Source: Elstera cyanobacteriorum (GTDB taxonomy: Bacteria; Pseudomonadota; Alphaproteobacteria; Elsterales; Elsteraceae). Taken from it: 64,000 nucleotides of DNA. Position 1 is the stretch's first letter. The number at the start of each line of letters is the position of its first letter. The stretch spans positions 160,040 to 224,039 of the forward strand of contig NZ_NOXS01000033.1 of assembly GCF_002251735.1 (NCBI RefSeq), written 5' to 3'. This document shows positions 49,967 through 58,402 of this stretch, piece after piece. The translations under genes and the position numbers were made by a program. The notes beneath the pieces are model-generated. The model was not told the origin of the DNA. It saw only the letters and a list, made by a program, of their open reading frames with translations, and ran no database searches.

Positions 49967-52486
49967 TTATGGGTATAGCAGCTTTCGCAGGATATCGGGG
50001 GTCACCGGAACCTGATCGGGCCAAACCCCACAGGCATGGCCGATGGCGTTGAGAATGGCGGGGGCCGTGGCGATCAGCGCCGGTTCGCCGATCCCCTTGG
50101 CACCAAAAGGCCCCAGGGGATGCGGGCTTTCGATAAGGTGGCAGACGATCTCCGGCGCGTCGGTCAGGCGCGGCAGCCGGTAATCCCCGAAACTTCGTGT
50201 GGTTTCCGGGTCGAACGCCTCGAACAACGCCATCCCGAGGCCTTGGAGGATCCCTCCCGCGATTTGCCCCTCGACGCCCTGGCGGTTCAACACGCGCCCA
50301 ACGTCATGGGCGGCGGTGACGCGGGTCACGCGGACGACGCCGGTTTCGCTATCGACCGTCACTTCGGCCATTTGCGCACCGAAGGCATAGGCGGCATAGG
50401 GGCTGCCCTGGCCATCGGCGTCGAGCGGCGTAGTCGGCGGATCGAAAACGCCGTCTCCCACCCCGTCAGGATTGGCCAGGGCGGCGATAGCGGCCCGTCG
50501 CACCGCTTCCCCCGTGATGAAACTCTGGCGCGAGGCGGAGGTTTTGCCGCCGTCCGGCACCGCCTCGCTCGGTCCAGTGATCAGCCGGATGCGGTCCAGC
50601 GCCACGCCCAGGGTTTCGGCGGCGATTTGCGCCAGCACAAGATCGCTGCCCTGACCGATATCGACGGCGCCGGTCAGCACCTCCCAATGCCCCTCTGGAG
50701 TTCGGCGCACTGTGGCGTGCGACGGGTTCGACTGGCTGGTATTGCCGATGCCGTACCACAGGCAGGCTAGGCCGACGCCGTGCTTGAGCAGCCCGGCCCG
50801 GCCCGTCGCCGCCTTCGCCCGCGCGTAGTGCCACGCGGGCGCCAGGGCGTCCAAGCACGCGAGAAGGCCGACGCTCGCCGTAAGCCTTTGGTCGGTGACG
50901 GTGGTATCGCCCAGGCGGAGGGCGTTGCGGCGGCGCAGCTCCAGCGGGTCGATCCGCAGCCGGGCGGCGAGCTGGTCTAGGGCCGGTTCCAGCAACAGGG
51001 CCGCCTGCGGCACACCGAAACCGCGAAACGCGCCTTTTGGGGCGCTCGCCGTCCGCCAGCCGCGCGCGACCCCGCGATAGGCGGGCAGGCGATAGGGGCC
51101 GCCGCCGTGGATTGGCACCCGGTCCACCACCGTCCGCCCCCAGGAGGCATAGGCGCCACCGATCAGATCCATCGCAAGATCGATGGCGAGAAGATCGCCA
51201 TCACGGGTCGCGGCGATCTGGACGCGGCCCTGGCTGGGGTGGCGCTTTGGCGTGACCGCCAGGCTTTCTGCCCGGGAATAGGTCCAGCGCACCGCCCGAC
51301 CCGTTTTCACGGCGGCGAGGGCTAGGAGGGGTTGTACCGAAAGATCCAGTTTGCCGCCAAAGCCGCCCCCAATGAACGGCGTGACGATTTGGATTTTCGC
51401 CTCGGGCAATCCCAGGATAGCGGCGAGCTGTTCCCGGTCGAGGGTAGGCGCCTGGGTGGTGGCGGTGATCGCCACGCCGCCGTCGCCCCAGGGTTCGGCC
51501 CACCCAGCCTCTGGTTCCAGCGCCGCCTGGGCGACGGCGCTAGTTGTGGCGGTGCGGGTGATGGATACCGGGGCGACGGCAAGGGCCGCGCCCATATCGC
51601 CGCGATGCACACGCCGTTCCACGAAGACTTCGGGCGGTGGCGCGGGCAGCGGGGTCCAGGTGATCGGCAGATCAGCGTCGGCAACACGCGCCAGGGCGTC
51701 CTCCGGCCCGACCAGTGCCAGCACCGCTTCCCCGGGAAAGGCGGCGGTTTCTGTGGCAAGAACGGGTTGGACCCGGTGGTCGGGGTGAACGCCGTGCCCA
51801 TTGCGCCCGGGAATATCCGCCGCCGTCAGCACAAGCAGCGCCGGATGGGCCGCCCGAAACGCCGAGAGATCGCCCAGCGTAAACCGGGCCGGGGCATCGG
51901 GCGCGCGCAGGACGCGCAGGCCCCAGGCCCCGGGCGGGGCGGTATCGGCGGCAAACTCGGCTGTCCCGGCCACCTTCGCCGCCCCATCGCGGCGGGCGGG
52001 GGTGTTGCCGATGCCCTCCCGGTTCTCCGGCAGGGCCTCCCCGTCGAACAGCGTAGCGACCGTCTGCGCGAGGGCGGTATAGCCGGTACAGCGGCAAAGA
52101 TGCCCGGCGAGGGCGGCGGTGCGTTCCTCGGGGTTCGGCGGCGGGGTTTGCAGCAGCAGCGCGGCGAGGGTAATCATAAGGCCCGGAAGACAAAATCCAC
52201 ATTGGATCGCGCCTGCCCGCGCCAAGGCCTCCGTAATGCGCGCCAGCAGCGCGGGCGGCAGCCCCTCGACGGTCGTCACCTCGCGTGCGGCCAGCCGGGC
52301 GGTAGGGGTGAGGCAGGCGAGCCGGGGGGCGCCGTCGATCAGGATCGTACAGGCGCCGCAATCGCCGCTGCCGCAGCCGATCTTCAGCCCGGTTAGGCCG
52401 AACTGATCGCGCAAGAGCTGCGCTGCTGGGGTTGCGGCGGCGGCGGTCGCGGTGATGGCGGTGCCGTTCAGGCGAAAGTCGATCAT
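49967..52486 (-). CDS. Molybdenum hydroxylase: fused [2Fe-2S] and Mo-cofactor subunits
   Basis: 839 residues in one chain. Residues ~1-150 bind two [2Fe-2S] clusters (Cys38, 43, 46, 58; Cys96, 99, 131, 133). Residues ~155-839 are the molybdopterin domain with G-G-G-F-G-G-K, A-F-R-G-F-G, and the base-providing Glu in G-A-K-G-I-G-E-P. The lack of a CoxL-type S-F-R loop points to the xanthine dehydrogenase/aldehyde oxidase branch. This iron-sulfur-plus-Mo fusion resembles Mop-type aldehyde oxidoreductases, but here a separate FAD subunit is encoded immediately upstream with a 4-bp overlap. Substrate unknown. Confidence 0.88.
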   Translation of the reverse strand: MIDFRLNGTAITATAAAATPAAQLLRDQFGLTGLKIGCGSGDCGACTILIDGAPRLACLTPTARLAAREVTTVEGLPPALLARITEALARAGAIQCGFCLPGLMITLAALLLQTPPPNPEERTAALAGHLCRCTGYTALAQTVATLFDGEALPENREGIGNTPARRDGAAKVAGTAEFAADTAPPGAWGLRVLRAPDAPARFTLGDLSAFRAAHPALLVLTAADIPGRNGHGVHPDHRVQPVLATETAAFPGEAVLALVGPEDALARVADADLPITWTPLPAPPPEVFVERRVHRGDMGAALAVAPVSITRTATTSAVAQAALEPEAGWAEPWGDGGVAITATTQAPTLDREQLAAILGLPEAKIQIVTPFIGGGFGGKLDLSVQPLLALAAVKTGRAVRWTYSRAESLAVTPKRHPSQGRVQIAATRDGDLLAIDLAMDLIGGAYASWGRTVVDRVPIHGGGPYRLPAYRGVARGWRTASAPKGAFRGFGVPQAALLLEPALDQLAARLRIDPLELRRRNALRLGDTTVTDQRLTASVGLLACLDALAPAWHYARAKAATGRAGLLKHGVGLACLWYGIGNTSQSNPSHATVRRTPEGHWEVLTGAVDIGQGSDLVLAQIAAETLGVALDRIRLITGPSEAVPDGGKTSASRQSFITGEAVRRAAIAALANPDGVGDGVFDPPTTPLDADGQGSPYAAYAFGAQMAEVTVDSETGVVRVTRVTAAHDVGRVLNRQGVEGQIAGGILQGLGMALFEAFDPETTRSFGDYRLPRLTDAPEIVCHLIESPHPLGPFGAKGIGEPALIATAPAILNAIGHACGVWPDQVPVTPDILRKLLYP

Positions 52487-53235
52487 GGCAGCGCCATGGC
52501 CCCCTGCCGGGCCAGAAGGGTGATCAGCGGGCAGCCGTCCGCCGCCGCCGTCAGTTGGGCCGGGAGCGCGGCAAGGTCAGCCCCTAAGCAGGCCGCTTCC
52601 AAGGCCGTCAGCCGCTGTGGCGGGGTTAGGCCGAGACGGCGACCGACGCGGAGGCGGGTGCAGCGCCCGCCCGCCTGCCAGAGCGCCAAGCCTGCCCGGT
52701 CGCGCTGCCCGCCGCGCTCCCCAATTGCCGCCCAGGCCGACCAATCCGGTATCGGCACGTCAAGGTGCAGGATAAGCGCGTCCGTTGGGGGCGCCGCCGC
52801 CGTATGTTCGGCACCATCGCGCGTGCGATAGGTTACGGTCCCGCCGCAGACCCTCAGCGCCAGCCGCGCATCGCCCGCAGCCGATTGCAGCGAACCGCCG
52901 AGCGTCGCGACGGCGCGAACCGGGGCTGACACAAACCCATCTGCGACAGTTCGCCACAGGGCAAGCCCATCCGGCAGATCGGCGGCGACCATAGCCCCCC
53001 AGGTTACCCCGGCGCCGAAGCGCCATCCGGCCTGCCCCCCTGGCAGGGTTACGGGGGAAAAGGCCTGGATTTCCGGCAGGTCGAGCAGGTCGATCAGCGG
53101 GGCTTCCCCCGGCCCCTCCCCGGCCATGAGCAGGGTTCCACCGGCTAGAAACTGCGCATGGGGCAGGCGCTGCCACAGGGTCAGCGCCTCTGTAAGGCTT
53201 TCGGGCCGATAGTAAGGAGCGGGAAGGCGGCGCAT
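52483..53235 (-). CDS. FAD-binding subunit of the molybdenum hydroxylase
   Basis: 250 residues. CoxM/XdhB-type FAD protein: Y-Y-R-P-E-S-L-T-E-A start, L-A-G-G-T-L-L-M (~31-38; FAD pyrophosphate loop, usually A-G-G-T-x-L), and the second loop A-T-L-G-G-S-L-Q-S-A-A-G-D (~108-120). It is a little shorter than usual (~280), and its C-terminal part (after ~150) is less conserved. It passes electrons from the [2Fe-2S] clusters of its partner to the acceptor. Begins the two-gene operon; divergent from the cytochrome gene. Confidence 0.85.
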   Translation of the reverse strand: MRRLPAPYYRPESLTEALTLWQRLPHAQFLAGGTLLMAGEGPGEAPLIDLLDLPEIQAFSPVTLPGGQAGWRFGAGVTWGAMVAADLPDGLALWRTVADGFVSAPVRAVATLGGSLQSAAGDARLALRVCGGTVTYRTRDGAEHTAAAPPTDALILHLDVPIPDWSAWAAIGERGGQRDRAGLALWQAGGRCTRLRVGRRLGLTPPQRLTALEAACLGADLAALPAQLTAAADGCPLITLLARQGAMALP

Positions 53236-53323
53236 TTATGCCGTATTTTCTGATACACTGTTAACCGAGCCGCCGGAGAGCGGGCTCGACGGGTTCGTGC
53301 TGATCATTGAGGAGAAAAGGCAG

Positions 53324-53773
53324 ATGGGGAAGGGTTTTACTCGGGTTGCGGCGGCGATTGTCTCGCTGGCGGTGCTGGCCCCGGTCGCGGCTTTGGCCCA
53401 GGGCGATGCGATCGCCAACCGTAAGAACGACTTCCAGACCCTGCGCAAGAACTTCGGCGAGGTGAAAAACGTCGTCGATGGGAAGGCTGGGCCGGAAACC
53501 GCTGCCGTCCCGGCGCAGGCGATTGCCGATGTCGCTAAGCGCATCGTTGCTAAGACCAATTTCCCCGCCGGGAGCGATAAGGGCGATACCAAGGCCCTGC
53601 CGTCGATCTGGACCGATGCCGCTGGCTTCGATGCCAAGGCCAAGGCGCTGGAAACCGCATCGGGCGCGCTGCTGGTCGCGGCAAATGCCAAGAACCTCGA
53701 TGGCATTAAGGCCGCCTTTGGCGACGCGGCGAAGGCCTGCGGCGCCTGCCACGACGCTTACCGGGCCAAATAA
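53324..53773 (+). CDS. Cytochrome c' (class II c-type cytochrome)
   Basis: 149 residues. Signal peptide 1-26 (cleaved after A-L-A). Four-helix bundle with the heme motif C-G-A-C-H near the C-terminus (Cys139, Cys142, His143) and the typical following D-A-Y-R-A-K. The early D-F-Q-T-L-R-K-N-F and the middle W-T-D-A-A-G-F-D are family marks. Cytochromes c' bind NO and CO and can protect against nitrosative stress. The ATG at 53324 is preferred because the purine-rich GGAG lies upstream. Confidence 0.92.
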   Translation: MGKGFTRVAAAIVSLAVLAPVAALAQGDAIANRKNDFQTLRKNFGEVKNVVDGKAGPETAAVPAQAIADVAKRIVAKTNFPAGSDKGDTKALPSIWTDAAGFDAKAKALETASGALLVAANAKNLDGIKAAFGDAAKACGACHDAYRAK

Positions 53774-53794
53774 GTCCGCTGGCGCAAAAGCGAA

Positions 53795-53827
53795 GAGCGC
53801 GACGGGAAACCGCCGCGCTCTTTTTTT
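53795..53827 (+). terminator. Terminator of the cytochrome c' gene
   Basis: GAGCGCG (53795-53801) pairs with CGCGCTC (53814-53820), followed by seven T residues. Confidence 0.9.
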
Positions 53828-53846
53828 GCCGGAAAGGGCGTTACGG

Positions 53847-55361
53847 TCAGTCGATACGCACGGCAACGAAGCGGGTATCGCCCTTGCTGACCAGGGTCAG
53901 CAGCACAGTCTTCTTCTTTGCGTCGCGCGCCGCCGTTACTTTTGCGGTCAGATCGGCTGGGGACTTCACTTCCTCCTGATTGACCTCGGTCACCAAATCG
54001 CCGGGGCGCAGGCCCTTTTCAAAGGCGTTGCTGTCGCCCGCAACCTCCGTAATCACAAGACCGCTGGCGCTTTCCGACAGCCCGAATTTTTCACGGGCGG
54101 CGGTATCGATGCCCTGAACCGACAGGCCGAGGCCGCGCACGGCGACGGCGGGACCGGCATTCGACGGTTCCTTCGGATCGGTTGCGGTCGCGACCTCATC
54201 GTCTTTCAGTTCGCCGACGGTAACCTTCAGGGTCACTTCTTTCTTATTGCGCCAGACGGTGACATCGACGGGCTTGCCGATGGGGGTATCGGCGACGATG
54301 CGCGGCAGCCGGTCGGATTCCGGCACGTCCTTCCCATCGAACTTCAGGATAACGTCGCCCTGCTTCAACTGGGCCTTCGCCGCCGGGCTATTCTCCGTCA
54401 CGGCGCTAACCAACGCGCCGCGCGCCTTATCGAGACCGAAGCCGCTGGCGACATCCTCGTCGATCCGCTGGATCTTGACGCCCAACCAACCGCGTTTGAC
54501 CGCGCCGCCGTTCTTGATCTGCTCGATCACCGGGCGGGCGAGGTTGGAGGAGATGGCGAAGCCGATGCCGACGCTGCCGCCGTTCGGCGATAGAATGGCC
54601 GAATTTACGCCGATAACCTTACCGTCCATATCGAACATCGGGCCGCCGGAGTTGCCACGATTGATCGAGGCGTCGGTTTGCAGGAAATCATCATAGGCGC
54701 CGCCGGTCGAGCGGTTGCGCGCCGACAAAATCCCCGCCGTTACCGTGCCGCCGAGGCCGAAGGGATTGCCAATCGCCATCACCCAATCGCCGATGCGGGC
54801 CTTATCGCTATCGCCGAAGGCAACGGCGGGTAGCGGCTTGCTGGTTTCGACCTTCAGCAGGGCAAGGTCGGTCTTCGGATCGCGGCCAATCAGCTTGGCA
54901 GGCAGTTCGGTATTATCGTGCAGCTTCACGCTGATTTCGTCGGCGCCGTCGATCACATGGTTATTGGTGACGATATAACCGGTCGGATCGATGATGAAGC
55001 CCGACCCCAGCGAGGTCTGACGGCGCGGCGCCTGATTCGGGCCGCGCTGGCGGTTCATGAAATCGCGGAAAAATTGTTCGAAGGGCGAGCCGGGGGGAAG
55101 CTGGAAATCCGGTTCGGCGCCATTGCCGCCGGGGCGGGCATTGGGTTTGCTGATTTGGGTTGAATAGACGTTCACCACCGACGGCAGCAGCTTTTCCGCC
55201 ATATCGGCGAAACTTTCCGGCGCGCTGCGCGCATAGGCGGGCGACGTCAGCGCGGGCACCAGCATCGGCGCGCCGGTAACGGCCAGCGCCAGACCCGCCA
55301 CGGCAACCGCGCGCCGCAGAGGGGAAGGGGAGCGGGAAAGGGACGGCAGGGGTTTCGTCAT
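53847..55361 (-). CDS. degP: Periplasmic serine protease DegP/DegQ family
   Basis: 504 residues. Signal region 1-45, trypsin-like domain (~50-280) with the triad His135 (T-N-N-H-V-I), Asp165 (K-T-D-L-A-L-L) and Ser238 (G-N-S-G-G-P), then two PDZ domains (~290-385, ~405-500; A-K-A-Q-L-K-Q-G-D-V-I-L and F-E-K-G-L-R-P-G-D-L-V). Degrades misfolded periplasmic proteins. The start M-T-K-P-L-P-S-L is chosen; a longer frame upstream lacks similarity. A TGC-rich motif lies ~125 bp upstream. Confidence 0.93.
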   Translation of the reverse strand: MTKPLPSLSRSPSPLRRAVAVAGLALAVTGAPMLVPALTSPAYARSAPESFADMAEKLLPSVVNVYSTQISKPNARPGGNGAEPDFQLPPGSPFEQFFRDFMNRQRGPNQAPRRQTSLGSGFIIDPTGYIVTNNHVIDGADEISVKLHDNTELPAKLIGRDPKTDLALLKVETSKPLPAVAFGDSDKARIGDWVMAIGNPFGLGGTVTAGILSARNRSTGGAYDDFLQTDASINRGNSGGPMFDMDGKVIGVNSAILSPNGGSVGIGFAISSNLARPVIEQIKNGGAVKRGWLGVKIQRIDEDVASGFGLDKARGALVSAVTENSPAAKAQLKQGDVILKFDGKDVPESDRLPRIVADTPIGKPVDVTVWRNKKEVTLKVTVGELKDDEVATATDPKEPSNAGPAVAVRGLGLSVQGIDTAAREKFGLSESASGLVITEVAGDSNAFEKGLRPGDLVTEVNQEEVKSPADLTAKVTAARDAKKKTVLLTLVSKGDTRFVAVRID

Positions 55362-55485
55362 GGCTTTAACCGTTGTTTGTCGTTGAAGCGCCTTGGGGGG
55401 AGATAAGGGGCGGCGGGCGCCCGGTAAAGCCCCTTCGGCTGTGTCTTCTGCACTCTTGCCGCCGATCATGGCTGAAATTCGACTG

Positions 55486-55509
55486 TTGTGACAGCGCAAC
55501 AGCAAAAAG
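55486..55509 (-). promoter_or_regulatory. TGC-rich motif upstream of degP
   Basis: On the minus strand the block at 55509-55486 (starting CTTTTTGCTGTTGCGCTG) resembles the element at 59442-59467 and may respond to the same factor. It sits 125 bp upstream of the degP ATG. Confidence 0.35.
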
Positions 55510-55530
55510 TTTTTTGCAGGCTGGGGGCGC

Positions 55531-55836
55531 CTACATCACCGATCCGGCGGTTTTTTGGAACTGGCCGCAGCCATCGGTGGGCATGGTGAAACGCTTGGTT
55601 TCACCGCGCTCGCGCTGCTGATCCTTCGTGGCTTTGGCGGTGCAGCGACCGTAGCCATTTTCCTTCGCCCATTGGATGGCGCGGGTCGACGGCACTTCGC
55701 GGGACGTAATCTTATCCGGGGCTACCCAGTGGCGGCAGGCCGAGCAATTATTGACGGGTCGCGGGCGCGGCGGCGGGGCCACGCGCTCCTCGATCATAAA
55801 GAAGTTCACCAACCGGTGCCAGAAGCCTGCCATCAT
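55531..55836 (-). CDS. Small Cys-rich protein of unknown function
   Basis: 101 residues. Four cysteines in N-N-C-S-A-C-R-H-W (C31, C34), G-R-C-T-A and D-G-C-G-Q-F fit a small metal-binding fold. W-H-R-L-V-N-F-F at the start may be a membrane-proximal helix. The middle is basic (K-A-T-K-D-Q-Q-R-E-R-G-E-T-K-R). Two adjacent ATGs (55836, 55833) are possible starts. I do not recognise the family; it lies between degP and the thioesterase on the same strand with no overlap. Confidence 0.65.
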   Translation of the reverse strand: MMAGFWHRLVNFFMIEERVAPPPRPRPVNNCSACRHWVAPDKITSREVPSTRAIQWAKENGYGRCTAKATKDQQRERGETKRFTMPTDGCGQFQKTAGSVM

Positions 55837-55936
55837 TCACTCATCTTGCCCCGATTCCTTAAAATAAGAGTAAAGGTTAGGCAATCGGACGGGAAGCTGT
55901 GTGATACGCAGGCGGCGGGCTTGTCACGGTTTTTGA

Positions 55937-56407
55937 TCATTCCCCCGAAAAGATCATGCAGGTGGTGCTGCCATGCGCCAGCAGGCGCCCTTTGCCGTCG
56001 GTAATCTTGGCGTCCGACGTGCCAATGCGCCGCCCGGCGGAGAGAATAGTCCCCTCGATGGTCAATTCGCCCGCGTCGGGTAGAATGGCACGGACGAAAT
56101 TCGCTTTTACTTCCAGGGTCGTATAGCTCTGTCCGGCAGCAAGCGTCGAATGGACCGTGCAGGCCAAGACAGTATCCAGCAGGGTCATGGCATAGCCGCC
56201 GTGGACGGTGCCCATCGGGTTCAAAAACTCGGCGCGCGGGGTGGAGGTGAAGATCACCCGCCCCGCTTCGGCATGCACCCCGCGCAGGCCCATCACCTCG
56301 GCCATCGGCGGCATCGGCAGTTCGCCTGTCATCATCTTTTGCAGAATTTCGATGCCGCTGAACTGGGTGACATCGGGCGGCAGCGGGGCGAAGACGGGGC
56401 TGGTCAT
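55937..56407 (-). CDS. PaaI-family hotdog thioesterase
   Basis: 156 residues. Acyl-CoA thioesterase of the hotdog fold: N-P-M-G-T-V-H-G-G-Y-A-M-T-L-L-D-T at ~63-79 contains the H-G-G and D motifs used in catalysis, and S-Y-T-T-L-E-V-K-A-N-F-V-R is the conserved central strand. Hydrolyses aromatic or small acyl-CoA esters in relatives. Head-to-head with a MarR gene that probably regulates it; the 81-bp gap contains the shared promoters. Confidence 0.9.
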   Translation of the reverse strand: MTSPVFAPLPPDVTQFSGIEILQKMMTGELPMPPMAEVMGLRGVHAEAGRVIFTSTPRAEFLNPMGTVHGGYAMTLLDTVLACTVHSTLAAGQSYTTLEVKANFVRAILPDAGELTIEGTILSAGRRIGTSDAKITDGKGRLLAHGSTTCMIFSGE

Positions 56408-56488
56408 GGCGGGACTCGCAATTGGATGTATATGCAGTTATCATGCGGATGCTTTCCCTTCCCGTCAATCCTGCGGCAGACTGCGGCC

Positions 56489-56938
56489 ATGACTGATCCC
56501 GATTACCGCAGCCTCAACGATTGTTTGGTCCTGCATCTGCGCAAAGCGGCGCGGCGGATGACCCAGACGCTCGATCATGCGCTGGAGCCGCTCGACCTGA
56601 CGGCAACGCAATTCGCCATTCTCGGCCATCTCTGTTGGGCGCGGGATCGGGGAAAATCCTGGTCGGTTCAGCGGTTGGCGGAAGCTTTGGCGATGGACGC
56701 CAGCAGCCTGACGCGCGCGCTACAGCCGCTCGCCCGGCGCGGATTGATGGCATTCGTTGCCGACCCGGCGGACAAGCGTGTGAAGCAGCCCCAGGCAACC
56801 GAAGCGGGGCGGGCTTTATTCGTCTCCGGCTGTGCGATCTGGACGGAGGCGCATAGCGCCCTTGTTGCGTCGTTAGGGTCGGAACCGGCGGCGGCACTGC
56901 TGGGGCTGCTCAAACAGGCGGTGGCACCGCCAGATTAA
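56489..56938 (+). CDS. MarR-family transcriptional regulator
   Basis: 149 residues. Winged helix-turn-helix (~35-105): L-T-A-T-Q-F-A-I-L-G-H-L, L-A-E-A-L-A-M-D-A-S-S-L-T-R-A-L recognition helix, and the wing D-P-A-D-K-R-V-K. The ATG at 56489 gives the family N-terminal helix; an upstream extension would overlap the thioesterase. It likely represses the divergent paaI-like gene in response to an aromatic ligand. The stop shares the TTAA with convergent ctlX. Confidence 0.9.
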   Translation: MTDPDYRSLNDCLVLHLRKAARRMTQTLDHALEPLDLTATQFAILGHLCWARDRGKSWSVQRLAEALAMDASSLTRALQPLARRGLMAFVADPADKRVKQPQATEAGRALFVSGCAIWTEAHSALVASLGSEPAAALLGLLKQAVAPPD

Positions 56939-57846
56939 GGCCGTGGGCTGAGGTGAATGCCCGCCAGCATGCAACGGATGGATCCGCCCGCCTTCTCCAG
57001 CGTCGGGATTGCCAGCGGGAGCGGGCGGGCATGCCGTTCTATGGTGTGCCGCTGCGGGGGCGTCAGGCTTTCCCAGGCGCGGGCGGAGAGGGCAAGAATG
57101 GGGCCGCCCGGCGTTTGCAGTTCCAGCGCATTCCCGGCGAAATTGCCCACCTGGGCGGCGGTCAGCGGAATGAGAGTACGGTCGCGCGCGGTCAGCCGCT
57201 CGGCAACCTCCTGTCGGCGGGCATCATCGGGGATCATGTCCAAGCCGACCAGCGCAAAGCCGGTGCCGATGCTCATCAGCACATTCGTGTGATAGACCGG
57301 TATGCCCTTAGGGTCGATGGCATCGAACACCAGCGGTTCGAAGCGAAAATGGGTGCAGAACCGTTCCAGCATCAGCGGCGACATGCGGGGGGAACGCGCG
57401 GCATAGGCGACATGTTCGCTGTGATCCAGCACCATCGCGCCCGTGCCTTCCAGAAACACCCCATCCGCTGCAAGGCCGGAATAGTCGATCACATCCTGCA
57501 CGCGGTAGGCCTGCTTCAGAAACTCGATGATATCCCAGCGCCGCTCCCGCCGTCGGTTCTCGGCGACCATTGGATAGACGGCGATATGCCCGCCTGCGTG
57601 GGTCGAAAACCAATTGTTGGGGAAGACCGAATCCGGCGTTGCCGTGGTGTCGTCTTCGAACAGATGCACCTTTACCCCGGCAGCCGTCAGCGCTGCGGCG
57701 ACGGCGGAGACTTCCCGATAGGCAGCCTCGGCATCGCCTAGGCGACCGGCGGATTGAAAGGCATTGTCGGCGGCGGTCGCTGGATTGGGGGTGAAGTGAT
57801 GGGGGCGGATCATCACGACGGCGGCGGGCGATTGGGCGTTGGGCAT
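56935..57846 (-). CDS. ctlX: Citrulline hydrolase CtlX (amidinotransferase fold)
   Basis: 303 residues. Guanidino/ureido-modifying pentein fold. Motifs: A-V-V-M-I-R-P-H-H-F near the start, D-S-V-F-P-N-N-W-F-S-T-H (~73-84) and the catalytic Cys292 in G-G-S-I-R-C-M-L-A-G. CtlX hydrolyses citrulline to ornithine, CO2 and ammonia in relatives. ATG at 57846 has GGAGG 5 bp upstream; a TTG 15 bp earlier is the alternative. Divergent from an Lrp-type regulator, the usual arrangement for amino-acid-responsive control. Confidence 0.88.
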   Translation of the reverse strand: MPNAQSPAAVVMIRPHHFTPNPATAADNAFQSAGRLGDAEAAYREVSAVAAALTAAGVKVHLFEDDTTATPDSVFPNNWFSTHAGGHIAVYPMVAENRRRERRWDIIEFLKQAYRVQDVIDYSGLAADGVFLEGTGAMVLDHSEHVAYAARSPRMSPLMLERFCTHFRFEPLVFDAIDPKGIPVYHTNVLMSIGTGFALVGLDMIPDDARRQEVAERLTARDRTLIPLTAAQVGNFAGNALELQTPGGPILALSARAWESLTPPQRHTIERHARPLPLAIPTLEKAGGSIRCMLAGIHLSPRP

Positions 57847-57976
57847 GGCGGCCTCCGACAAGGAACGATGCCCCAGGGTAGAAAGCCCCCCTATCCACGC
57901 ACAATGCGCAGACTGATGACAAAATATTCAAAGTTTGAGCAAATTGCTTTAGCCATTTCAGCGAACTGTTTATCTG

Positions 57977-58402
57977 ATGATTCCGCTTGATGCCCTCGAC
58001 CATCGCTTGATCGCGGCCCTGCATGCCGATGCCCGTGCCCCGGTAGCGAAGCTTGCAACCATTCTCGGCCTATCGCGGAATACGGTGCAAAAACGGCTCG
58101 ACCGCTTGGTCGATAGCGGCGTGATTCTGGGCTTTACCCTGCGGGTGCGGGCCGAACACGATATCAATCAGATCCGTGCGGTTATGATGATCGAGGTGGT
58201 GGGGAAATCGACCGGGGCCGTCATCAAAAGCCTGCGTGGATTGCCGGAACTCTATGCGCTGCACACGACCAATGGGAATTGGGACCTGATTGCAGAAATC
58301 CGCACAGCGTCCTTACCCGATTTCGACCGGGTGCTGCGGCAGATCCGCGAGATCGACGGCGTGTCGAACAGCGAAACCAGCTTGCTGCTGAGTTCGATTT
58401 AG
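57977..58402 (+). CDS. Lrp/AsnC-family regulator
   Basis: 141 residues. N-terminal helix-turn-helix (~5-55: L-D-H-R-L-I-A-A-L-H-A-D-A-R-A-P-V-A-K-L-A) and C-terminal RAM ligand-binding domain (~65-140). It is divergent from ctlX (130-bp gap with AT-rich, TTTnnnAAA-like sequences), so it is likely to control ctlX in response to arginine, ornithine or citrulline. The C-terminal sequence G-V-S-N-S-E-T-S-L-L-L-S is typical. The stop overlaps the convergent transpeptidase gene by 4 bp. Confidence 0.9.
   Translation: MIPLDALDHRLIAALHADARAPVAKLATILGLSRNTVQKRLDRLVDSGVILGFTLRVRAEHDINQIRAVMMIEVVGKSTGAVIKSLRGLPELYALHTTNGNWDLIAEIRTASLPDFDRVLRQIREIDGVSNSETSLLLSSI

Noticed and set aside
51332-52396. A 354-codon plus-strand frame inside the molybdenum hydroxylase gene
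   Set aside because: Opposite strand of conserved [2Fe-2S] and Mo domains; Gly/Arg-rich with no recognisable domain.
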